12,666 nucleotides of DNA from Bifidobacterium breve (GCA_945861165.1 CAMATO010000028.1:1-12666), one strand, 5' to 3'. Shown: positions 1 to 7,177, numbered from the stretch's first letter. The notes: a model not told the origin generated them from the letters alone. A program made the numbers and translations.

Positions 1-41
1 TAAAGCGTACGAGGAAGTTTCGACCCGAACTTCAGGCTTAA
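1..41 (+). CDS. trmD: C-terminal end of a probable tRNA (guanine-N1)-methyltransferase (partial)
   Basis: Reading from base 3, the frame gives KRTRKFRPELQA and then TAA at 39-41. The Arg-Thr-Arg...Arg-Pro-Glu-Leu pattern resembles the usual TrmD C-terminus (RT..xRPDLL). trmD directly precedes rplS in many bacteria, including actinobacteria, so position and sequence agree. TrmD methylates G37 of tRNAs with S-adenosylmethionine. Only 12 codons are visible, so the identification rests on a very short stretch plus gene order. A chance open frame cannot be excluded. Confidence 0.5.
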   Translation, partial: KRTRKFRPELQA

Positions 42-194
42 GAAGTCGGCTTGGCAGAATAGGGATTTCACGGATTGGCATGAGCTTCATATTTCGCCAC
101 AGGGAAATATAAGAGCTATATAAGTAGTAGAAATCCGGCTTTAACCGAACAAAGACTGAACGACCTGTGAGCGTTGCAGCTCAGAAGAGTAAAA
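42..194 (+). promoter_or_regulatory. Structured leader upstream of rplS (possible L19 autoregulatory leader)
   Basis: This 153-base stretch lies between the probable trmD stop and the rplS ATG and has no coding look. A 7-bp stem pairs ggatttc (63-69) with gaaatcc (130-136). It encloses a second 7-bp hairpin, atatttc (89-95) with gaaatat (104-110), loop 96-103. A third hairpin pairs tgagc (168-172) with gctca (179-183), touching the weak Shine-Dalgarno sequence agaag. Nested stems just before a ribosomal protein gene suggest an RNA element for translational autoregulation. L19 leaders are known in Firmicutes; whether this belongs to a known actinobacterial class I cannot tell. I saw no convincing promoter here. 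Confidence 0.35.
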
Positions 195-734
195 ATGAAC
201 CGTTTAGATGCATTAAATAGCGCAAGTCTTAAAAAAGGTGTTCCAGCATTTAGAACTGGTGACACAGTCAAAGTACACGTGAAAGTTATTGAAGGTACTC
301 GTTCACGTATCCAGTTATTTCAAGGCATTGTTATTAGAAAACAAGGGGCCGGAATCGCCGAATCTTTCACAGTAAGAAAAGTTTCTTTCGGTACCGGAGT
401 GGAAAGATCTTTTCCAATTCACACACCCACAATTGAAAAAATTGAAGTTGTATCACGTGGTGATGTTCGTCGTGGCAAGTTGTATTTCTTACGCGAACTA
501 CGTGGTAAAGCATCCAAGATTAAAGAACTTCGTGGCGATCTAGCTGCAGCAGTTGTTACTGACGAAGATGTTGAAGTAGCAATGGATGAAACAGTAGAGG
601 TCAAGAACGATGAAATTCAAGCAGAAGCTCCAGTAGCAAAAGGGGAAGTTGTTACTGAAACTCCTGCAGCAGAACCAGTTGCTGAAGTTGTTGAAACACC
701 AGCTGCTGATGCTCCTGCTGATACTGATAAATAA
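195..734 (+). CDS. rplS: 50S ribosomal protein L19 with a long acidic C-terminal tail
   Basis: L19 sits at the 30S-50S interface of the ribosome. Residues 1-113 match the family well: VPAFRTGDTVKVHVKVIEG near 16-34, the IQLFQGIVI strand near 39-47, FTVRKVS near 59-65, and VRRGKLYFLRELRGK at 91-105. I chose the ATG at 195 because L19 proteins normally begin close to the (M)xxLD..xxxSL segment. An in-frame TTG at 174 would add only seven unusual residues. The weak Shine-Dalgarno agaag lies at 184-188. The protein is 179 residues, whereas L19 is usually about 115. Residues 114-179 form an Ala/Val/Pro/Glu/Asp tail with 19 acidic and only 3 lysine residues. It lies five bases before lepB, so the two are probably co-transcribed. 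Confidence 0.95.
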   Translation: MNRLDALNSASLKKGVPAFRTGDTVKVHVKVIEGTRSRIQLFQGIVIRKQGAGIAESFTVRKVSFGTGVERSFPIHTPTIEKIEVVSRGDVRRGKLYFLRELRGKASKIKELRGDLAAAVVTDEDVEVAMDETVEVKNDEIQAEAPVAKGEVVTETPAAEPVAEVVETPAADAPADTDK

Positions 735-739
735 TTAAA

Positions 740-1399
740 TTGCGCGCCCTTTGGGCAGCAGTTCGAGAACTGCTGATTGTGGTTGGAATTGCTTTAATTC
801 TTTCATCCATTGTGCGCGCATTTGTTTTCCAAGCTTTCTATGTTCCTAGTGCTTCCATGGAAGACACACTTTTATTAGAAGATCGCATTATTGCCACCAA
901 AATAACTAAACCATTCACAGATATTCAACGTGGCCAAATAGTGGTCTTCAAAGATCCAGGTGACTGGTTACCAGAATTTGACCCAAATAAAAATACCTTT
1001 CTTCATCTATTAAGCGTGGTGGGATTACTGCCATCAGATGCAGGAAATGATTTAGTAAAAAGAGTTATTGGCATAGCAGGTGACAACGTTAAATGTTGTT
1101 CTCCGAATGGAAAAATTCTCATCAATGGCACAGAATTATTTGATACTGATTTTATTAAACCAGGGGTGGAAACAAATCAAGTAGAATTTGACATCACAGT
1201 TCCTAAAAGCAGAATCTTTGTGATGGGCGATAACAGACCAGATAGCAGAGATTCCAGATTTCATTTAGAAACCGCTTATGGCACTGTGCCAGTTAAAAAC
1301 GTGGTTGGACCTGTGCAGGTAAGAATCTGGCCTTTTAACAGATTTGCCACTTTGGGTATTCCTGACGCGTTTAAAATAATTCCTGATGCCCAGAGCTAA
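740..1399 (+). CDS. lepB: Signal peptidase I
   Basis: This membrane-bound serine protease removes signal peptides from exported proteins by a Ser/Lys dyad. It has 219 residues. An N-terminal membrane anchor lies at about 11-33. The catalytic serine is Ser39 in PSASMEDTL. The catalytic lysine is Lys107 in KRVIGIAGDNV. The conserved box E, GDNRPDSRDSR, is at 163-173. The start is TTG at 740, five bases after the rplS stop, with no clear Shine-Dalgarno site. The next in-frame candidate (GTG 779) would cut into the anchor. Translational coupling to rplS is likely. The gene overlaps rnhB by 14 bases. The neighbour order rplS-lepB-rnhB is classical for actinobacteria. Confidence 0.95.
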   Translation: MRALWAAVRELLIVVGIALILSSIVRAFVFQAFYVPSASMEDTLLLEDRIIATKITKPFTDIQRGQIVVFKDPGDWLPEFDPNKNTFLHLLSVVGLLPSDAGNDLVKRVIGIAGDNVKCCSPNGKILINGTELFDTDFIKPGVETNQVEFDITVPKSRIFVMGDNRPDSRDSRFHLETAYGTVPVKNVVGPVQVRIWPFNRFATLGIPDAFKIIPDAQS

Positions 1400-2075
1400 G
1401 AAGAACCGTCCCACTCTAGATTTCGAAAACAAACTTTTTTCTCGCGGTGCCAAACTCATTGCAGGTATGGATGAAGTGGGTCGTGGCTGTTTAGCGGGAC
1501 CAGTCAGTGTCGGGGTTGCGGTAATAAGCGCAGATTGCATTCATCCACCAGAAAATTTAGCGGATTCAAAACTCTTAACTCATGAACAAAGAGAAGAACT
1601 TTTGCCGTTAGTTAAATTATGGGTAATTGATTCATTTGTTGGCCATGCTACAAACCAAGAAATAGACGAAATAGGGCTAACTAGAGCCCTCAGACGTGCT
1701 GGCAGACGTGCTTTAGCGGGATTAACAACCAAACCAGATCAATTAATTCTGGACGGTAAACATAACTGGTTGATGCCAGAAAAAGAAACCCAAAACATGT
1801 TTGAACAAGAATTTGATGATGGACCATTATCTGCTGATTTAGAAATAATTACTCAAATAAAAGCAGACATGACTTGTGCTTCAGTTGCTGCTGCATCAAT
1901 AGTGGCAAAAACAACTCGTGATCAAATGATGACTGAATTAAGTAAAGAATTTCCGCTCTATTTCTGGGATGATAATAAAGGTTATGCTGCCCCTGAACAT
2001 TTAGCAGCAATCAAAGAACATGGGGCAAATAAATATCATCGAGTGAGCTGGAAAACTTTTCAAACTGAGAGTTAA
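1386..2075 (+). CDS. rnhB: Ribonuclease HII
   Basis: RNase HII cuts the RNA strand of RNA-DNA hybrids and starts removal of ribonucleotides misincorporated in DNA. The 229-residue protein has all family motifs: MDEVGRGCLAGPV at 28-40 with catalytic Asp29 and Glu30, ILDGKHN at 121-127 with Asp123, and KADMTCASVAAASIVAK at 159-175 with Asp161. The C-terminal KGYAAPEH...HRVSWKTF follows at 198-225, close to the usual GY.t..H...HR.SF. The ATG at 1386 overlaps the end of lepB by 14 bases, so translation is probably coupled. It is the last gene of this + strand run. A 98-base gap follows with no clear terminator. Confidence 0.95.
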   Translation: MPRAKKNRPTLDFENKLFSRGAKLIAGMDEVGRGCLAGPVSVGVAVISADCIHPPENLADSKLLTHEQREELLPLVKLWVIDSFVGHATNQEIDEIGLTRALRRAGRRALAGLTTKPDQLILDGKHNWLMPEKETQNMFEQEFDDGPLSADLEIITQIKADMTCASVAAASIVAKTTRDQMMTELSKEFPLYFWDDNKGYAAPEHLAAIKEHGANKYHRVSWKTFQTES

Positions 2076-2173
2076 CTCACTTTTGTCTTATAGAGTGCTG
2101 AGAATATTGGTATTAGGTCCATAAAATAAGATTTCAATTAGGATTAATGATTAAGAAGTGGTTGAATTAGAAC

Positions 2174-2989
2174 ATGATAGAAAATAACATATTTGACACA
2201 ATTGCAGGTTTACCAGTTCATCCACTAATTATTCATTTGGTTGTAGTTATTTTGCCTCTTTCCGCAATTTCCTTAATTCTTTTAGTATTTATTCCATCGT
2301 TGCGTAAGAATTATTCTCTAATAACTTTAGTCGGTTTAGCAGTGTCTCTTGTTGCCTCGTTTATTGCTAAGCAGTCAGGTCAAGCTCTTGGCATTCGAAT
2401 TGGTACACCTGGTGAACATGCCCAATGGGGTGAAAAAGTCTTCATTGTTGCTGCGCTACTTTTTGTGTCAAGTGTTGCGTGGTATTTATTAAATGAGCAG
2501 AAATCAGGACTAACTTCACTTGTTGGTTACGTATCAACAATTTTGGCTGTTGCTGCATTAGTTGTTACTTTCTTGGCTGGACATTCAGGAGCAACTGCAA
2601 CATGGGGAAAAAGACTTCAATCCCAAAATCAAACAACTACTCAAAGTATTCCAGGCTCCACCAGCAGTGGAGCAATTGAATTAAGTATGGCCACAGTTCA
2701 AACAAAAAATACTCCAGCAGATTGTTGGGCGGTAGTTAAAAATCAGGTGTATAACTTGACTGCTTTCATCACCGCACACCCAGGTGGAGCTGCAAACATT
2801 ACAAACTTATGTGGCACAGATGCAACCGCTGCTTTTGCGAATCAGCATGGCAATCAAGGTAAACCAAATCAAACTTTGTCAGCATTTTTAGTGGGAACAC
2901 TGGGCACAACTATTGATTCCATTCCAACCCCAGATCCAATTGCTGTTAACAATGGTGGAGAAGAAGAAAACGAAGGCGACGAAGACTAG
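2174..2989 (+). CDS. DUF2231-like membrane protein fused to a cytochrome b5-type heme domain
   Basis: 271 residues in three parts. Residues 1-140 resemble the DUF2231 membrane family: LPVHPLIIHLVVV near 13-25 and four hydrophobic helices at about 17-40, 47-65, 89-106 and 115-136. Membrane-region histidines are His16, His21, His82 and His137. After a Ser/Thr/Gln-rich linker (150-168), residues 169-245 look like a cytochrome b5 fold: the axial-ligand motif HPGG (His202) and a probable second ligand His225 in ANQHGNQGK. The tail 262-271 is almost all Glu/Asp. A membrane electron-transfer role is inferred; partner and substrate are unknown. The start is ATG 2174, with only a poor ribosome site upstream. 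The gene ends convergently, 3 bases from ppgK. Confidence 0.75.
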   Translation: MIENNIFDTIAGLPVHPLIIHLVVVILPLSAISLILLVFIPSLRKNYSLITLVGLAVSLVASFIAKQSGQALGIRIGTPGEHAQWGEKVFIVAALLFVSSVAWYLLNEQKSGLTSLVGYVSTILAVAALVVTFLAGHSGATATWGKRLQSQNQTTTQSIPGSTSSGAIELSMATVQTKNTPADCWAVVKNQVYNLTAFITAHPGGAANITNLCGTDATAAFANQHGNQGKPNQTLSAFLVGTLGTTIDSIPTPDPIAVNNGGEEENEGDED

Positions 2990-3004
2990 TTTTTAACTAG
3001 CTTC
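2981..3004. terminator. Palindrome spanning both convergent stop codons
   Basis: ctagtt (2986-2991) pairs with aactag (2995-3000) around a 3-base loop. It is extended by gaag (2981-2984) with cttc (3001-3004) after one bulged base. The hairpin includes the stop codons of both the + strand cytochrome b5 fusion and the - strand glucokinase. It may limit read-through in both directions. There is no long T run after it on the + strand, so classical intrinsic termination is doubtful. Confidence 0.3.
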
Positions 3005-3751
3005 TAAGTCCCAGATCCTGGCCCCACCAACAAGTCCAGCTCTATTGCTGACTCTGGTGACTTTTGGTCCCAAATCTAGACCTTTAATATGTTTAGCATT
3101 TCCGCCACCAACAAAACAATGATCGTAGTAAAGAAATTGGTCATATTTTGCAATTGCTTTAATAACTCTCTTAGTCCATCTTTCAACACCGATTCGTTCC
3201 CTTGCCGCATTACCAATTTGTTCTTCAAATTCTTCACTTTGTCTAAATGGGGCATGTCCAAGTTCTAAGTGGGGAAGTAGTATTCCATTTTGAAATAACG
3301 CTGTACCAACACCTGTTCCAAGTGTCATCACAAATTCCAAACCTTCACCTTTAATTACGGCTGCCCCTTGAATATCTGCATCATTGGCAACTTTGGTGGG
3401 AATCCCTAAAGCTTTGGTCATGGGAGTTTGTAAATCAAAGTTTTCCCAAGCAGTAACCAATTCAGGATCTTTTTGTCCATCTTTAATTAAACGAGAAAAG
3501 GATGGAACCATAACTACGATTCCATTTCTAACTAAACCAGGAAAGCCCACACTTGCTCTCTGGGCTGGGGGTAAATCTTTTACAAAATCAGCAACAACTT
3601 TTGAGAAACCTTCAGGATGAGAAGGATAAGGAGTTTCCATTCTAATACGTTCACAAACCATTTCGCCATCTTTATTTATGACGCTGGCCTTAATTCCTGA
3701 ACCACCAATGTCAATGGCCAGCGTCAAAGTATCGGCTGGCCAATTGATCAT
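2993..3751 (-). CDS. ppgK: Polyphosphate glucokinase (ROK family)
   Basis: The enzyme phosphorylates glucose to glucose 6-phosphate with polyphosphate (and often ATP) as donor, in the cytoplasm. At 252 residues it has the size of actinobacterial PpgK rather than of ROK repressors, and no DNA-binding domain. Motifs: the phosphate-binding DIGGSGIKASV at 14-24, VANDADIQGAA at 121-131 with catalytic-base Asp124, TLGTGVGTALF at 143-153, and the glucose-binding LELGH at 162-166 (Glu163, His166). A GGGNAKHI segment follows at 215-222. The start is ATG 3751, 18 bases after the aquaporin stop; an AGGA lies 12 bases upstream, farther than usual. It is the last gene of the - strand run. Donor specificity cannot be read from sequence. 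Confidence 0.88.
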   Translation of the reverse strand: MINWPADTLTLAIDIGGSGIKASVINKDGEMVCERIRMETPYPSHPEGFSKVVADFVKDLPPAQRASVGFPGLVRNGIVVMVPSFSRLIKDGQKDPELVTAWENFDLQTPMTKALGIPTKVANDADIQGAAVIKGEGLEFVMTLGTGVGTALFQNGILLPHLELGHAPFRQSEEFEEQIGNAARERIGVERWTKRVIKAIAKYDQFLYYDHCFVGGGNAKHIKGLDLGPKVTRVSNRAGLVGGARIWDLEAS

Positions 3752-3769
3752 GAACTAATTATGTCCTAG

Positions 3770-4423
3770 TTACTTTTTTGGTTTAACTAGCCCATCGTAA
3801 AGAAATACTGCAGCAAGGGCACCCAGAATTGGACCAAGAATCCAAACCCAGAAGTTTGTTAACTGTCCTGAAGCAATAGCTGGACCAAACCAACGTGCTG
3901 GATTCATTGCTCCACCAGTTAATGGACCGGAGAACAAAATATCTGCGGTGATGATTAAACCAATTGGAAGTCCTGCCACTGCTGAAAATGTGCCACGAGA
4001 ATCAATTGCTACACCCATAATTACCATCATCAAAAGAAATGTGGCAATGGCTTCAATTACCAAACCATAAATTGGTTTAATTGGTTGAGCAAGTGTTGGA
4101 ACCCCAACAGTTTGAGCATATGAACCGTAAGCAATTTTCAAAAGGAAAGCTGCTAATAATCCACCAAGTAATTGGGTAACAATATATGCAAGTGCGTCTA
4201 AAGATTTCATTCTTTTAGATGCCCACAGTGCGATAGTTACAGCAGGATTAAATGCTCCACCTGAAATGTGAGCAAAAGCTGAAACTGAAACAAAGATGGC
4301 AATACCGTGAGCAAGGGCAATACCAGTGATATCAGCACCACTCAAGATTGATCCAGCACCAAGTAATACCAGTGCAAAAGTTCCAACAAATTCCGCCATT
4401 AAACGGGCAGGTGCGTTTTCCAT
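3770..4423 (-). CDS. Aquaporin / MIP-family channel with a His-Ile-Gly-Arg filter
   Basis: A six-helix membrane channel of 217 residues with both half-helix NPA motifs: GGAFNPAVTIAL (Asn59) and GGAMNPARWFGPA (Asn174). By spacing from the NPA asparagines, the aromatic/arginine filter positions are His39, Ile162, Gly171 and Arg177. That set is the one described for plant TIP2 aquaporins, which pass water and ammonia. E. coli AqpZ has Phe/His/Thr/Arg there, and glycerol facilitators are wider. Substrate is therefore inferred as water plus a small neutral solute, not glycerol specifically. The Shine-Dalgarno AAAGGAG at 4431-4437, seven bases from the ATG, is one of the strongest in the window and suggests high translation. 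The neighbours are apt and ppgK. Confidence 0.88.
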   Translation of the reverse strand: MENAPARLMAEFVGTFALVLLGAGSILSGADITGIALAHGIAIFVSVSAFAHISGGAFNPAVTIALWASKRMKSLDALAYIVTQLLGGLLAAFLLKIAYGSYAQTVGVPTLAQPIKPIYGLVIEAIATFLLMMVIMGVAIDSRGTFSAVAGLPIGLIITADILFSGPLTGGAMNPARWFGPAIASGQLTNFWVWILGPILGALAAVFLYDGLVKPKK

Positions 4424-4456
4424 TTACAAACTCCTTTAATTGAATTACTAATTAAT

Positions 4457-4984
4457 TTAGACGATGATGCTGGAGTGAACAGGTATTGAAGAGAGGCGAG
4501 TGCGGCTTTTTAATGCTGAAATTTCAATAAATACTGCAGAATTTGTTAATCTGGCACCAGATTTAGCAATAAGTTCACTTCCTGCTAATAACGTTCCACC
4601 AGTGGCTAAAACATCGTCAATCAAAATAACTGAATCTTTTTGATTTAGTGAATCTACATGCATTTCCAATGAATCAAAGCCATATTCCAGTTGATATTGG
4701 ATTACATGGGTTTCCCGTGGTAATTTTCCTGGTTTTCTTAACAGCACTAGACCTAAATTGTGTTTGGCCGCAATGGCTGCTGCAAAAATAAATCCTCTTG
4801 ATTCAATACCAGCAACTTTATTTGCCCCATTTAAATGACTTGCCAGATCATCCACCACTGCTGCAAAAGCTTTTTCGTCTTCCAATACAGGAGTTATATC
4901 TTTGAATAAAATTCCAGGTTTTGGAAAATCGGCAACATCAACAATCCTGGAATAGGCGTATTCCAAATGCTTAGGGATGTTCAC
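4457..4984 (-). CDS. apt: Adenine phosphoribosyltransferase
   Basis: Salvages adenine: adenine + PRPP gives AMP + pyrophosphate, in the cytoplasm. The 175-residue protein shows the APRT signature FPKPGILFKDITPVL at 20-34, ESRGFIFAAA at 61-70, the flexible-loop segment RKPGKLPRET at 83-92, and the PRPP-binding loop VILIDDVLATGGT at 119-131. It starts at GTG 4984, three bases after the map stop (TAA). It has no Shine-Dalgarno of its own and is likely translated by coupling. A 33-base AT-rich gap separates it from the aquaporin gene downstream. Length and motifs are normal. Confidence 0.95.
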   Translation of the reverse strand: MNIPKHLEYAYSRIVDVADFPKPGILFKDITPVLEDEKAFAAVVDDLASHLNGANKVAGIESRGFIFAAAIAAKHNLGLVLLRKPGKLPRETHVIQYQLEYGFDSLEMHVDSLNQKDSVILIDDVLATGGTLLAGSELIAKSGARLTNSAVFIEISALKSRTRLSSIPVHSSIIV

Positions 4985-4987
4985 AAA

Positions 4988-5821
4988 TTAGATACTAGGC
5001 AATGTAAGGATGTCTGCCCCTGTTTTTGTCACAACTAGGGTGTGTTCAAATTGGGCAGACAACTTTCTATCCTTGGTTAACACAGTCCAAGTGTCCTCTA
5101 AAATGTCGTAATCATATGTTCCCAAATTGAGCATGGGTTCAATCGTGAAAGTCATTCCTTCTTGCATTAATTGAGTCGCAGTTGGATCATCAAAATGAGG
5201 GATAACTAGTCCGGAATGAAAAGAACTATGCACTCCGTGGCCGGTAAAATCTCTAACTACTCCATAGTTAAACCTTTTGGCATAACTTTCAATTACTCGA
5301 CCAATAACGTTGATGGGCCTACCGGGGGCAACTGCTTGAATGGCTCGATCTAGGGTTTCTTTAGTTCTTTCCACTAGAAGTTTTGTTTCCTCTGCAACTT
5401 CTCCCGCTAAAAATGTGTAGTTAGTGTCTCCGTGAACTCCATCTTTGAAGGCAGTGACATCTAAATTAACAATGTCACCTTCATTAATTATTTGGCTTGA
5501 TGGGATGCCATGACAGATAACTTCATTAATTGAGGTGCATAAAGATTTAGGAAAACCTCGGTATCCCAGTGTTGAGGGGTAAGCTCCTTGATCGCAGATG
5601 AATTCGTGCACTATTTGATCTAAGTCTTCAGTGGTCATTCCGGCTTTGATTTGGGATCCCGCTAAATGCATGGCATCTGCTGCGATTCTTCCAGCGATGC
5701 GCATTTTTTCTACGGTTTCAGCTGTTTGCACATCACTACCTTTATAGGGAGTTGGAGCGCTTTTCCCCACATATTCAGGTTTGGTAATTGTTATTGGAAC
5801 CGGTTTGTAATTAGTTGCCAT
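4988..5821 (-). CDS. map: Methionine aminopeptidase, type I
   Basis: Removes the initiator methionine from new proteins; uses two metal ions. The 277-residue protein has all five metal ligands: Asp121 (NLDVTAF), Asp132 (GVHGDTNYTF), His195 (TGHGVHSSFHSG), Glu228 (FTIEPMLNLG) and Glu259 (QFEHTLVV). CHGIP (102-106) and His202 also fit the family. An N-terminal extension of about 38 residues containing several Pro (VPITITKPEYVGKSAPTPYK) precedes the core. Similar proline-rich extensions occur in actinobacterial MetAPs. The start is ATG 5821, 11 bases after the protease stop, without a clear ribosome site. It probably shares a transcript with apt. Confidence 0.95.
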   Translation of the reverse strand: MATNYKPVPITITKPEYVGKSAPTPYKGSDVQTAETVEKMRIAGRIAADAMHLAGSQIKAGMTTEDLDQIVHEFICDQGAYPSTLGYRGFPKSLCTSINEVICHGIPSSQIINEGDIVNLDVTAFKDGVHGDTNYTFLAGEVAEETKLLVERTKETLDRAIQAVAPGRPINVIGRVIESYAKRFNYGVVRDFTGHGVHSSFHSGLVIPHFDDPTATQLMQEGMTFTIEPMLNLGTYDYDILEDTWTVLTKDRKLSAQFEHTLVVTKTGADILTLPSI

Positions 5822-5832
5822 CGGATTAAAAC

Positions 5833-6888
5833 TTAGCTAATGCTGAAAGTAGTTTTAGCTGTCCTCGCAGCCTTGCCTGATTTTTTAACCGTGAAGGTCA
5901 ACGTGCAAGTGCCCTTGGCACTAACGATTACTGAGGAAGCTGTGGCCTTACACGCACTAGTTGGCTTAGCTTTCACCCCCACAATTTTGACACTGGTGGA
6001 ACTTGCAGTTTCAACACCAATCTTCTTAAGCACCGTTTTGACTGAGAAAGTTCCTTTAGTAAGACTTGGTCTCGGGGTAGTAAAAGCTTCATCGGCTGAA
6101 TATCCAGCAGTAGTGAGCGCTGTCTTAACTAAATCGGTGAAATTACTTGCCACCAGTCCTAACACGGCACGATCTTTTATCTCCGGGTAACAAGGAGAAC
6201 CACTTCCACCGGCAACTGGTCCGACTAATAAGTTTTCTGTTTCAGTTTGCAAAATTACGGGGCCACCACTGTCACCAAAACAGGCACCAGATCCGCTGGC
6301 AGATTTTCCATACAAATAAGTCTTGCCGCCTAAGAATTGAAAGGGGGTTTGGGAAAGGGTTAGGGGAATCATTGAAACATCACTTTCTTTGGCAGTTTGA
6401 CCATAGCCAAAAAGGTTCAATTTTTTACCTAACAAGGTGGCTGATGCAGATTCTGACTCACTTGCTAAACGAGCAACCAAAGGAGTACCGATTTCTTTAT
6501 CCAAAACCAAGAAAGCTAAATCATTGGCCTCTACATATCCGGTACTGGAATTTGAATATCCACCAGTAAGAATTACCGCAATAGCTTTAGCAACTGGGCT
6601 TGCTCCAGTTACATTTACTCCTTGGGCATAAACGCTTACGTCCGAAGCATTAGCCACAGTTGAGGAACCTTCAGCAACAACGCAATGAGCAGCTGTCACC
6701 ACAATTTTTGGTTTCCATAACCCACCGGTACAAGCAGTTTGTAAATCACCTGGCAAATCAACTCTGACTGCAACCACAAAGCCTGAACCTGTGGCATCAG
6801 CACCACCCACAACCGCATTGGCTGAAGTCGAAAAAAGGCTTATAAATAAAGAGAAAATTGCCATCAAAGCAGTAGATAATTTATTCAT
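5833..6888 (-). CDS. Secreted trypsin-like serine protease with C-terminal accessory domain
   Basis: I start this at ATG 6888 because a classical signal peptide follows: MNKLS, a hydrophobic core at 7-19, and the cleavage site ANA after residue 25. An in-frame start as far as 7050 would place 54 non-signal residues in front. The catalytic triad is His68 (VVTAAHCV), Asp123 (ANDLAFL) and Ser207 (GACFGDSGGPV). Likely disulfides are Cys53-Cys69 and Cys203-Cys233. Signal cleavage would leave VVGGADATG as the new N-terminus, matching the IVGG activation end of chymotrypsin-type enzymes. Residues 275-351 form a separate Thr/Ser/Lys-rich beta-like domain with two cysteines (313, 328), possibly for surface binding. 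The substrate is unknown. The start codon lies only 19 bases from that of the divergent gene at 6908. Confidence 0.88.
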   Translation of the reverse strand: MNKLSTALMAIFSLFISLFSTSANAVVGGADATGSGFVVAVRVDLPGDLQTACTGGLWKPKIVVTAAHCVVAEGSSTVANASDVSVYAQGVNVTGASPVAKAIAVILTGGYSNSSTGYVEANDLAFLVLDKEIGTPLVARLASESESASATLLGKKLNLFGYGQTAKESDVSMIPLTLSQTPFQFLGGKTYLYGKSASGSGACFGDSGGPVILQTETENLLVGPVAGGSGSPCYPEIKDRAVLGLVASNFTDLVKTALTTAGYSADEAFTTPRPSLTKGTFSVKTVLKKIGVETASSTSVKIVGVKAKPTSACKATASSVIVSAKGTCTLTFTVKKSGKAARTAKTTFSIS

Positions 6889-6907
6889 ATGATGTAAGAC
6901 TACTTTA

Positions 6908-7156
6908 ATGGAATCTTTAGCGCTTCTTGTGAGCCTGATACTTCTTTCGGTACTTTTATTTGGACCTATTGCCCTTGCATGCTCTTTTGCCAGCCAGAAA
7001 AAGTGGGCAAGAATATTAACTTTTATATTCGGATCTTTAGCAATTATCACGGGAATCTGGTTGGCCAGTTTGTCTATCGGAATCGGAGCGCGACTAATGG
7101 GATTATTCGCACTTGGTTGTGGTGCTTACGCGATTTATCGCCGCCGAATTTCTTGA
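6908..7156 (+). CDS. Small integral membrane protein of unknown function
   Basis: 82 residues, unrecognised. The protein is strongly hydrophobic: a helix at about 4-27, a second at 33-54 and probably a third at 60-75, ending in the basic YRRRIS, which suggests a cytoplasmic C-terminus. ATG 6908 has no Shine-Dalgarno site. TATGAT at 6888-6893 could be a -10 box giving a very short leader. It is divergent from the protease gene and convergent with the histone-like gene, with which it shares the terminator at 7178-7207. The ending just before a strong terminator and the membrane-like composition support a real gene. No function is proposed. Confidence 0.65.
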   Translation: MESLALLVSLILLSVLLFGPIALACSFASQKKWARILTFIFGSLAIITGIWLASLSIGIGARLMGLFALGCGAYAIYRRRIS

Positions 7157-7177
7157 ACTAATCAATTTTAGACATTA

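Noticed and set aside
174..194. TTG start for rplS at 174
   Set aside because: It adds seven residues not usual for L19; ATG 195 has a weak ribosome site and the family-like beginning.
1265..1540. 91-residue - strand frame over the lepB/rnhB junction
   Set aside because: Antisense to two well-supported genes, with no recognisable domain or ribosome site.
5840..6631. Three overlapping + strand open frames (5840-6190, 6147-6569, 6437-6631)
   Set aside because: All are antisense to the protease, which has an intact catalytic triad and signal peptide.
6889..7050. Upstream extension of the protease frame to 7050
   Set aside because: It would put 54 mostly charged residues before a clear signal peptide and overlap the divergent membrane protein gene.
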